A stretch of 64,000 bases of DNA from Mesorhabditis belari (Eukaryota > Nematoda > Chromadorea > Rhabditida > Rhabditidae): the NCBI GenBank assembly GCA_958450365.1, contig CAUEEP010000930.1:1543001-1607000 (forward strand). Reading direction: 5' to 3'. The position numbers and the translations under genes were made by a program. Positions 55,101-64,000 of the stretch are shown here, piece after piece (position 1 is the first letter of the stretch; each line of letters begins with the position of its first letter). Under the pieces are notes generated by a model. It saw only the letters and a program-made list of their open reading frames with translations. It made no database searches and had not been told where the DNA came from.

Positions 55101-58100
55101 AAAAAAGCTGTTGATGACTTTCTGAAACGATCAAATAAGACCAAAAGTTCAATTGAGGCCAGCATAAACTCTTTAAAACATAAACTTTATTAATTGATTG
55201 CTTCGGTAATAAGTTTATTGGTTTATTTAAATTTTAATGTACAAAATGATTGCCTCAAAATTCTTGTCGCAATATTTTGAGACACTCTGTAAGAATTATG
55301 TTGAAAATAAGGCTTGAGATCTTCTGAAACTGAACACATAATTGGCAAAACTATAGCAAAACTATAAACCGAGAACTTCTCGCTTTTAATGTCAATCCAT
55401 TAATGCTTTCAGCAATAATTGTAGCTTGATTTTGTGAGAGAAAAGTGAGTAAGATGGTACGGAACCAGGTGCACGGGAAGCGCTTATGATGGGTAAAAGG
55501 GAAAGGAAAGATGGAAAATCGGATGGAAAGAAAATAATGCGTGAATGAGGATGGGTGAGTGACCTTTTGAGATCTACAACTCTACAATAGTTTGGAAAAA
55601 TCAAGATAACAGTAAACATTGTTGGCTTATCTCAGCTTGTAAGAGCTTCCCAGCTTCGGAACTGAGCCTTCAAGACTCAGACTCGGAGTTCAAGAGCCTT
55701 TAAGACTTCAGTAACTCATAGCTTTTGTAGTAAACCATTTTGGAATTCTGGAAAATTGTTCCAGAATTGTAGAATGTCTTTGTCCATGATTTGAAACATG
55801 CAAACCCAGTGATGTCAAGCAAAGCAAAGCTTACCACAGTTCAACTCCAGAGTTCAACTCCAGAGTTCAACTCCAGAGTTCAACTCCAGAGTTCAACTCC
55901 AGAGTCAAACTCCAGAGTGCAACTCCAACCACCTCCCAGTCCCTCAACGATCTTCATCCAATGTCCCACTACCCTCCTTTCTCCTTCAATACATATACAG
56001 GAGCTGTCCCAATATGCAAAGAGAGAGCATCTGTCATCGCCTCCTTTCCCCTTCCTCTTCTTATCCACTCCATCCCTTCCCCCATCTCTTCCTTCATCCT
56101 TTCCCTCATCTCTTCCCTCATCCTCACCTTTGACCATTCAAGCACTTCATTCACTGTTACTGTAATATTTTGTGCTTTGAAATGCTTCGTGAGATCACTG
56201 TCATGACAAACGATCTCCTAGTTGTCGATGATTTTAGTGGCGCCAACTATGTCTACACCGATCCGAGCTATCAGAATTACTACACACAGGTGAATTTTAG
56301 AACTAGATCTTTAGAAGCTCAGCTTCAATTTGTTTGTTTACGCAAACAAACCGCATTCCATTTGCAGTACCAGCCGGCACAAGTGCATTCACCGCAATCC
56401 TATCCTCTTCATCCATCACAACATTCAGCCACATCACCAGGTAAACTTTTACCGTATTCGATTATATTAATTCGATTATAATTCTTTCAAGTAGCTTTTT
56501 TTTTTCTTTAAAAGCTTAATTCTAGCTCTCTCCGGGAGTATCGATGACTCGGATGGACAATTGGGACACGCGGCTCGAGCAAGTCCACAAACGGTTAGAG
56601 ATATGATCTGTAATTTCTATAAATACAAATTAATCAATTTATTATAATCATTTATTTGATATCTTACTATCTGTAATGCCTATAAATACAAATTAATTCA
56701 GAAATTAGTTGTAAGCAAATTGTAAGCAAATTGTAAGCTAATTTTCAGTATGCAAATTTACCAAAAGTCGTTTCTCGAATGAAAGCCAATCCTCAAAATA
56801 TAAGACTTCATCAAAGCAACCTATTCTTTTAAACTCTTTTCATCTTTCCACAAGAATTCATTCACAAACTCATAGCCAGGTTAATAGTCTATGAAAGCGA
56901 CAATGACTATGGGTCAAAGGTAGAAAAAAAGGATGAATCCAGCCACCTGTTGGTCTCATCCTAGAGTTCAATCAACCCATATTCCCCCTTTTTCTTCAAC
57001 AAAATCAAAGCCTGACCGCTTCGGGAAATTTTTGAGTCATATTCGCCAATTATTATGGCTTAATGGAGAAAAAGATTGGTTTACAATAAGAGATCTAACA
57101 GCTTGATCTAATAAGATCAATACTTAATTGAAGCTATCATAAAGAATTGATTGAATACTTGATTCTGAGCTTACTTTGACAGCTATCCAGTAAAATCCAG
57201 TATTCAGTAAAATCCTAAATCCAGTATCCAATAAAATCCTAAATCCAGTAACAGTTCAATCTTTATCCATATACGAATCAAATTCAGCTCATCAACATGA
57301 GTCAAATCAATGAACAAGGAAGAGTACTGTAGCTGGGTACTGTAGCTTATTAGGATTGAATTTATTTTTGGTAACTAAACAATAAATTCCCAACAGACAC
57401 CTACCACATCGTCTTTTATTATTTCAAAAGCATTCAAATGCAAATTTATTTTGGTGGAATGAGCGGTGAAATGAGGTGGAATGGAGTGTGGAGAGGGGTG
57501 GAATTTGTGATGAGATCTGGTTCAGAGATCCAATCGGAGAATGGGAATTCCTTTTGTGGTTCGTTTACCGATAAGAATTATAATGATTAAGAAACGAAGT
57601 GAAAGACTCAAGCTACGGCTAAATGAGTTAACTTTCTAATTCAACAACTCCTCAATTCACCTATGATATTAAGCAAAAAGCCTTTTCGTTTCTTTTCCTA
57701 CCAATTGGACATCCAAATAAAGCCTTCTCAATCCTTTCGCCAGTCATCTTTCACACCTGTTCCCCCTAAAATTCCCCAATTTTTTTCCTTGGTTTATGAA
57801 TAGCGATTAGTCAATTTTCTGTCATCTTTGAAAGACAATAATTCAAGAAAAAAAACATATGTTTCTTCATTGTCTCTTCGAGATCTTTCTCTTTCTCTTT
57901 CTCTTTCTCTTTCTTTCTTTTTCTCCTTCCAACATCGCGTGTCATCCCAAAATGTCATCCCAATATTAATCGCGATTACTCTAATGTAATTCGAAAGTTA
58001 TTACTTTAAAATTCTATTGCAATTGTATTTCTCAAGGTTTTCAATGAGATTTCCAATGTCTCAAGGTATCATTTCCACTCAAAATCTCAATAGTTTAATT

Positions 58101-61100
58101 GTAGTTCACTTGGATCTTTCTAGGCTTTCTAGATCTTTCTAGGCTTTCTAGATCTTTCTAGGCTTTCTAGATCTTTCTAGGCTTTCTAGATCTTTCTAGG
58201 CTTTCTAGATCTTTCTAGATCCATTTTCTAATCCTTTAAACACTTAATCAATCTCTTTTTCATCAAAAAAACATGAAAGATTGCCGGAGCATTGCGCGAA
58301 TCGAAAATTATAACGCTTCTGTTTGGGAGAAGACAGGGAATAGACAGGAATCAAGGAATTATGGGGACACCTTGGAGACACCTGGCCTTCATTCAGTTGA
58401 AGGGTTGAAACTAGGAATGAAGAAATTGATTTGAAAGAAATATAGACTAAAAAAATGAAGAAATTGCTGTAATTCAACTACCATATTATTTGGGAATCGA
58501 ATAAAATGGGGCAAAAAAAGCAAAAAGAGACTTGGCTTTCGGCCATTGGTCAACAATGGTCGAGGGGAAAAGGAAAGGAAAAAATTCGGAAAAAGAATCA
58601 CATCCAAGCTATGAAGAGATTTGTTGAAATTACTTTAGATTCTAATTGTATGATTAGTATCTCAGAAAACTAATGGATGATGGGATAAGCTTTAGCCTCG
58701 AGATGCTGCAGTCCTTTCAACTGCAACTATCTTTTCAAGTCCATAATCGTTCCGAAAAATGGTTTGTACCGAAAAGAGCATGTCTGGAAACCAAAAAACA
58801 CTAAAGGTTGTAAATTGTAAGATTACTATATGCATTATACCTTTCTAAGTAGCAATTTGTAATTGTTTAACTAGAATTTCTTAGCTTTTATCTAGATCTA
58901 AAGGGATCTAGATCTAGATTCATCAACTTAAGATAAGCAGTTAGGCAATTTGTATTAGGTTGGTGCAGATGAAACTTCCGTTGGAACCATAAACAAAATT
59001 TGTTATAAAAATCCTAATACAGAACCTCAATCCAAAAGATATTCGCTATCATTATCAATGACTCTTTGCCATCTTCCACGCAGAGAATGGATGCCCTTTT
59101 CGAAGAACTCGGGCAACTGCGACTCGAAGAAGTTGGACACCCAGATTTCAACTTCTTCGCGGTTTTTGAATTTTTTTTCTGCTAAAGAGTGCTGCATCGA
59201 ACGAAACAAGTGGTAGTCGGATGGGGCCAAGTCCGGGCTATATGGCGGATGAGGCAGAACTTCCCAGCCCAATTCCTCGATTTTCTGCTGAGTGATCTTT
59301 GCGGTGTGGGGTCGAGCGTTATCGCGAAGCAATTTTGTAGTCGCTGTGTTATTGCCTTGACGACGCAATGCCTGGTCCACGCGGCTCAATTAGGTTTTGT
59401 AGAGATCCGCCGTGACTCTTTGGCCCGAATCCAGCACCTCAAAATACACGAGACCTTTACTATTCCACCAAATACAAAGCATCACCTTTTTTCCGTGGAT
59501 ATTCGGTTTGGGAGTCGGTTTTGGCGGTTCACCGGCGTCCAACCACTGCCGTTTTCTTGTTGTGTTGTCGTAACATATCTACTTTTCATCTGCCGTAACA
59601 ATAGAGTCGAGAATTCCACCCATTGTAGCTCGAGCCGCTTTGTTTGCGTCGCTGAGCTGATGTGGCACCCATTTTCCACACCGATTCGTCTTACCAAATG
59701 CGTGCAAATGGCGGAGAATGGTTGTATGGTCGCAGTCAAACAGCTCTGCAAGCTCTCGAGTTGTTTGGCATGAATCCGATTCGATAGCGTTCTTCAACTC
59801 ATCGTTGTCGACAATTTGAGGCGGATTCCCGCGTTTTTCGTCTTCCAAACTCTCATCACCGTCTCGGAAGCGCTGAAACCAAGTCCGGCATTGACGTTCG
59901 GACAACACGTCATGGCCGAATGCTTTGCACAGAGCACGATGAGATTCCGCAGGCGTTCTGCCTTGTTTAAAATCATACAACAAGCAAACCCGCACTCGAA
60001 ATTTTTCGCCAACCATTTTCTAGAAGCTAAAAATTACTTCAAATTAAGTAAAACGCTTAAGGCTTAGATATCAAAAGACGCGCAAAGAGACGCTCTTTCA
60101 GATAGACAAATATCTTCAATAAAAACTTTTATTAGGTTCAAAATATAAACAAACAAGTGTGACGGAAGTTTCATCTGCACCAACCTAATAATTGTTTAAC
60201 TAGAATTTCTTAGCTTTTATTTAGATCTAAAGGGATCTAGATTTAGATTCATCAACTTAAGTTAAGCAGTTAAGCAATTTATAATTGCTTAACAAGAATT
60301 TCTTAGCCTATATCTAGATCTAAAGGGATCTCGATCTAGATTCATTAACTTAAGTTAAGCAGTTAAGCTATTTATAATTGCTTCACAAGAATTTCTTGGC
60401 CTATATCTAGATCTAAAGGAATCTAGATCTAGATTCATCAACTTCCTAAAGATCAAACCGGAAAGTTGCCATAAAGTGCCATAAAGTATTTCTGAATCTC
60501 CATGGAAACTCAAAAAAGGAAAAAAGAAAACCCTTAAGGAAAAAGATCTAGAAAATCCACGAATGAATAGGGAAATTGAGAGAAAAATACTCAAAAAAAA
60601 AACAGGAAAATCCTTGAAGTGCAAGGTCTTTCTCTGTTGTTCTGCCATTTCCCCTCTTTCAATACCAATATTTCCTTAGCGTCTTTTGGGCATAACAATT
60701 GACGCTTTCTACCATAAAAAGAAAAAGAAAGAAAGAATTTTGGGTACCCTGGTTACCGACAAATCTTTCACTGCATAACGAATAGCAAAAAGATTTTGAT
60801 ATTCGAAGGATTTACTGTGCTATTCCTCTACGATTTCTGCTATTCCTACTGTGCTGTTAATGCTATTCCTAACTACTTCAATGACTTGCTTGATCGGCTG
60901 AGAAATCTAAGAAATGGAGATCTAAGAAATGGAGATCCGAGTCGAGGTGTTAGACTCTCGCTCTCCATCTCCGTCTCTTCAAAATTCTCCCAATTTTTCC
61001 CCATTCGAGAAACGACGATCCCTAAAAGATGATCTAAATAATGAAAGCCATGTCTGAATATCTTATTCTTTTCAAATTTTCAATCCTCTTTAGTTGAAAT

Positions 61101-64000
61101 GGTTATATGAGAACTATGAAGTGGCTGATGGAACCTCGCTACCCAGATGTACTCTTTATGATCATTATAAGAAGTGAGTCTCTTTTTGAATCGACAGTAT
61201 AAACCTGCTTAACGAGCCCGGGCAATATTTTCAGACAGTCTGTCTCGCTCTTCGATTTTTTTTACTGCTCAAAGCTCCTTCGAGCATGAAACCCAGTTTC
61301 CCCACAAGCCTTTATTATAGGTTTCATTTTGATTCTAAACATGGCTAGATTCTGTTTAGCCATTCTTTAGATTTCGATCAATCTTTCGCCGGACTCGATG
61401 AGCTTAACGAGTCCGGAAATTTTTTCTAAAATGATCGAAGTTTAAAGAATGGCAAAACAGAACCTAGCCATTTTTAGGATTAAAATGAAGCCTATAATAA
61501 AGGCTTGTGGGGGAACTGGGTTTCATGCTCGAAGGAGCTTTGAGCAGTAAAAATTCAAGGTCGAGGCAGACTGTCTGAAAATTTTGCCCGGACTCGTTAA
61601 GCAGGTCTACAACCGTACCAATCTTACTGTAAACATAGCCTCTACAAGTGATCTTTACCTTATCTGTAAACTGTAAACATTCTCTCTCTACATTATCTCT
61701 TTTCCAGACATTGCTCTGATATCGGATTGGATCCGGTGAATGCCGCATCTTTTGGGAAATTGATTCGATCGGTGTTCAGTGGACTGAAAACGAGAAGGCT
61801 TGGCACGAGGGGAAACTCCAAATATCATTACTATGGAATACGGTAAGTGATCGAAATTGCTTGTTCTGTTCACAGACTTCTTTCCCTGTCTACCGTAGGG
61901 CTTTCTGTTCAAGATTTCTGTTCAATAAGGGCTTTCTGTTCAGGATCCTCTTCTGTTCAGGATAGTTGAAATGTTTTGGGGAAATTGATGAGAATTGTTT
62001 TCAGAATCAAACCCCAATCCTCGCTCAATCATTTCCCCGAGGAGTACGGTGGAAGTATCACCAAAAAGAAAATCCTTCAATCAAATGCGAATTTGAGACG
62101 ATCGGAGCGATTCAACAAGTAGAAAAAAAGAATTCTAAAATTTAAAATCAATGATTTATGATTTTCAGTGCAACAAATGCGACGTATGCTCAGGAGACAG
62201 CGGTCGTCTATTCGACTTACGATAGAACATCTTCATCAACACCACAACGGGAAAATAGTAAGGGATATTTGATGTGAAATAACTAAATAACTAAAGTACT
62301 TAATGCTAGACTTTTAAGCTTTAATTTGAACTATATAGAAAAGAATCAAAATCGAAGGAAATCTTGATTTTAAACTTTACCTAACAAACAGAACTTTAAT
62401 CAATTTATCAATCTTTCCAACTAATTTAGTTTAAGCTTAATTCAATTTTTGAAACTAAAGCAAATCACTAGACAATCAAATGTAATCAATCAATCGATTC
62501 TAAGCATAAACTTCTAGGCGTCGAAGAGCATCCTTATATTCTCGGTGAGGGTCATGTTCCCCGTCTTTTCCCCGATTTCTCTACAATCAGCCCAGCTTTG
62601 GAATCAGTTAAGGTCTGTAAAGTTACAGTATTCTATAACTTCTATTCAATAAATTCTATTCTATAACTTCTATTCTATAACTTCTATTCTATAAGTTCTT
62701 TATCTGAATCTAGTTTTTTTTAATATTTCCTTTTAGATGGACCCTTCTCATGTGATGAAATTGATCGAGGGCTATCGGCAGAATTGTCAAGTTTGTGAAA
62801 ATTAAGAGATTTGTCTGAGCATTGTCTTAATGCCTTAAATAAAAATTTCTAATTCCTATTGAATTTACTGTAATTTTTAGGACATTTTGTCGAATATTCG
62901 AGAGTTGCGACTTGATCTCCTTGAAGACACGTGGACGAGTTTCTGGTTGAATGAACAAATGAGAGTCGAGAGGTACTGGATCACGTATTACACTACTAGA
63001 GAACACAAGCTACAGTACTGAGCTACAGTACTGAGCCTTATCCATCACACAAAACCCTTCTAACTATTGATTATGAAAGAACTCTCTTCAGGTATCCAGT
63101 CATGAAAGCCCTGGCCACCACTCAACTTTACTCGTTGTGTATGATCCCGCAGGTTGATTGAATATCTTTAACTAATGATTGAATATCTTTAACTATTGAT
63201 TGAATATCTTTAACTAATCATTGAATATCTTTAACTAATGCTTGAATATCTTTAACTAATGATTAAATATCTTTAACTAATAAATTAAATCAATTATTAA
63301 AGTTATATCTTTTAATAGATTCAACAATGGATGCTTCAAACAGACTATTATTTCTATCAAGTTCTTATCGATGTTTTAATGCCGAATGTCCTCTCGCCGA
63401 GTATCAAATGTGAGTTTTTGACAAGGGAAATTACTTGTTTTATGAAAAGAATTCAATATTGTATTCTTTATGAATGCAATATTCTTTGTATTCTTTATGC
63501 TACAACTTATTTTAGCCGACATGATCACTCAAATTCGAAACGTCGCTAAGAGCCTTGAGAGTCAAATGGCTAAAGCGTTGAGCAATGCTCCACAAGAACT
63601 TCTCCAGAAGAAAGTCGAGGCTGTTAAAGTGCTCTCACAAACATTGAGGAGGTAAAATAGTTATGGGATTTGTACTTGATTCGATACTTCTTCTTAGGTA
63701 CACCTCGTTGAACCACGTGGCCACAGCAGCGCGTGGAGTCCTTCAAAAAGCCGATCAAATCAAACAAATGCATTCGGATTTCAACAGGTAAGCTGATTGC
63801 ATTTAATGCTATTGCACTTACTGTTATTGCTGATTGCACTTACTGCTATTGCACTATTAGGCTCCAGAAAGACTTTATGGATACCCTAATAGTTATTTTA
63901 AAATCTCTTTAATTGCCTTCCCAGAGTCGAGATGACTTGTGTGCAAGAGCAGGCCGGTTGGGTTTGTGCCTGTGATCCGGCAACCGTGCAACACTTCCAG
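49166..64000 (+). CDS. daf-19: DAF-19 (RFX transcription factor), incomplete at the right edge
   Basis: RFX factors bind X-box promoters and switch on ciliary genes in sensory neurons. Proposed exons: 49166-49312, 50143-50217, 50289-50393, 50458-50500, 51941-52073, 56238-56289, 56368-56440, 56526-56592, 61094-61173, 61708-61842, 62005-62118, 62169-62257, 62518-62612, 62737-62790, 62881-62972, 63092-63152, 63319-63409, 63516-63651, 63698-63787 and 63925 on. All phases join. The DNA-binding domain spans the exons at 61094 and 61708: [20 protein letters not shown], then [20 protein letters not shown] and [14 protein letters not shown]. Downstream exons match the RFX B/C/dimerisation region ([36 protein letters not shown]). 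Upstream exons encode [20 protein letters not shown] and [18 protein letters not shown] start further 5' is possible because CTCCCAG precedes the ATG. Confidence 0.93.
49363..50010. repeat. 18-base tandem repeat AGATCTCCTAGAGCTCTT, about 36 copies
   Basis: A highly uniform array sits in the first daf-19 intron. Each unit contains the two palindromic hexamers AGATCT and GAGCTC. Most copies read AGATCT; near the right end several copies change to AAATCT. There are no spacers, so it is not CRISPR-like. Confidence 0.97.
50903..51053 (+). CDS. daf-19: Proposed alternative first exon of daf-19
   Basis: ATG at 50903 opens [20 protein letters not shown], continues through [20 protein letters not shown] and ends at a GTAAAT donor at 51054. 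It ends in phase 1, the same as the upstream exon at 50458-50500. Both can therefore join the exon at 51941 ([20 protein letters not shown]) in frame. This mirrors the short DAF-19C-type form of C. elegans, which is made from an internal promoter and serves cilia. The promoter itself is not identified. Confidence 0.65.
52326..52500. repeat. 12-base tandem repeat ACAGTACAGTGC in daf-19 intron
   Basis: About ten copies lie in the 4.2-kb intron between the exons ending 52073 and starting 56238. Confidence 0.9.
53645..54824. repeat. Two arrays of a 9-base unit CCACTAGGT with a shared flank
   Basis: Arrays at 53648-53847 and 54699-54783 are built of CCACTAGGT with interspersed CCACTAGATAAA. Both are followed by the same sequence (GCCACTCTGACAAGCAACAA, then CTAGCTTGAGTTCCAATTTC), so one array arose from the other with its flank. 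They lie in a daf-19 intron. Sequence between them, 53890-54690, shows only a CT-rich tract (54285-54400). Confidence 0.88.
54885..55289. mobile_element. MITE, TIR CAGGGTGTCTCAAAAT, TA target site
   Basis: The left end CAGGGTGTCTCAAAATTATC and right end GCAATATTTTGAGACACTCTG are inverted. TA flanks both sides (54883-54884 and 55290-55291). It has no protein frame and is probably a Tc1/mariner-type non-autonomous element. It lies in a daf-19 intron. Confidence 0.82.
55836..55927. repeat. 15-base tandem repeat AGAGTTCAACTCC
   Basis: About six copies of an AGAGTTCAACTCC(AG) unit lie in the same daf-19 intron, just upstream of the exon at 56238. A CT-rich tract follows (56040-56130). Confidence 0.85.
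58120..58220. repeat. 19-base tandem repeat TAGATCTTTCTAGGCTTTC
   Basis: Five to six copies lie in the 4.5-kb daf-19 intron before the DNA-binding-domain exon. The rest of 56593-58850 has no recognisable feature beyond a CTTT tract at 57885-57925. Confidence 0.9.
58955..60188 (-). mobile_element. Mariner transposon, 1234 bases, second lineage
   Basis: The ends TTAGGTTGGTGCAGATGAAA and TTTCATCTGCACCAACCTAA are inverted repeats of about 29 bases flanked by TA at 58953-58954 and 60189-60190. It is inserted in a minisatellite in a daf-19 intron, on the strand opposite to daf-19. Confidence 0.93.
59024..60016 (-). pseudogene. Mariner transposase with two internal stops
   Basis: The frame starts at 60016 ([20 protein letters not shown]). 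It keeps both N-terminal helix-turn-helix parts ([20 protein letters not shown] and [20 protein letters not shown]) and WVPHQLS. A stop (TAG) follows TADEK, where the family has a Trp, and another stop (TAA) follows ADLYKT. The same frame then runs on through [12 protein letters not shown] and [18 protein letters not shown] to a natural end (NDSEYLLD). All three catalytic aspartates are still present, so decay is recent. It is inactive as read. It differs at roughly four of ten residues by eye from the transposase at 33644-34612. Confidence 0.9.
61203..61606. mobile_element. Fold-back element inside the daf-19 DNA-binding-domain intron
   Basis: Left half starting ACCTGCTTAACGAGCCCGGG pairs with the right half ending CCGGACTCGTTAAGCAGGT. 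Pairing continues with few breaks: CAGACAGTCTG, TGCTCAAAGCTCCTTCGAGC, GAAACCCAGTTTCCCC, GGCTAGATTCTG. The centre is around 61380-61425 (GCCGGACTCGATGAGC, AACGAGTCCGG). It lies between the two exons that encode the RFX domain. It is non-coding. Confidence 0.88.
63160..63285. repeat. About 22-base tandem repeat TTGAATATCTTTAACTAATGA
   Basis: Six copies lie in the daf-19 intron between the exons ending 63152 and starting 63319. Confidence 0.9.

Larger units (their letters stand above)
58855..60445. repeat. Minisatellite of about 90 bases, split by a mariner
   Basis: The unit (GTTTAACTAGAATTTCTTAG ... TCTAGATTCATCAACTTAAG ... AAGCAGTTAAGCAATTT) occurs once at 58866-58954. After the mariner it occurs about three times at 60189-60440. 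The mariner target TA is within the unit (CAATTTGTA / ATAATTG). Confidence 0.88.

Noticed and set aside
59189..59773. 194-residue plus-strand frame
   Set aside because: Antisense shadow of the mariner transposase pseudogene.

Overview
The window looks like nuclear DNA of a free-living, rhabditid-type nematode. Evidence read from the sequence: many short introns (about 45-60 bases) ending in TTTCAG; genes on both strands at close spacing; clear nematode or animal families (DAF-19/RFX, an Srsx-like serpentine receptor pair, an SLC7 amino acid transporter, an ALP/ZASP-like PDZ protein, ZNF598/Hel2); TTAGGC-type telomere hexamers inside the sequence; and a heavy load of TA-flanked mariner-related elements. 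No prokaryotic or organellar segment was seen. All gene models were built by eye from splice signals and protein similarity. Exon borders are therefore proposals, good to a few bases where reading phase fits.

Layout. 1-7148 (minus): two tandem Srsx-like 7TM receptor genes, the first cut by the window edge, with a tRNA-Glu and several tRNA-like relics in and between them. 9133-9399 (minus): a weak small gene. 9857-14121 (minus): a ZNF598/Hel2-type ribosome-collision E3 ligase. 15378-16414 (minus): a small single-pass membrane protein. 17745-19535 (plus): a secreted protein. About 21350-22518 (plus): a small mitochondrial-type membrane protein resembling NDUFA4/COXFA4. 24176-27547 (minus): an ALP-1/ZASP-like PDZ plus ZM-motif muscle protein. 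29594-35544 (minus): an LAT-type amino acid transporter with a nested mariner in its third intron. 39217-45010 (plus): a secreted or membrane M1-aminopeptidase homologue that has lost HExxH. 49166-64000 (plus): daf-19, running off the right edge, with an alternative internal first exon and very large repeat-filled introns.

The genes do not form one pathway. Several touch neuronal or muscle biology (daf-19 for cilia, ALP-like for Z-disc or dense body, chemoreceptor-like GPCRs), but nothing in the sequence ties them together. What stands out is how introns and spacers are built: at least nine inverted-repeat elements, two mariners of different lineages (both damaged), many tandem arrays with units of 9-90 bases, one 139-base pure A tract, and a tRNA-Glu copy destroyed by what looks like a fold-back copying event. 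I found no convincing new multi-gene system. The best leads are the tRNA fold-back, the pseudo-peptidase, the daf-19 alternative start, the stop codon embedded in a splice donor in the ALP-like gene, and the structured segment before the poly(A) tract.
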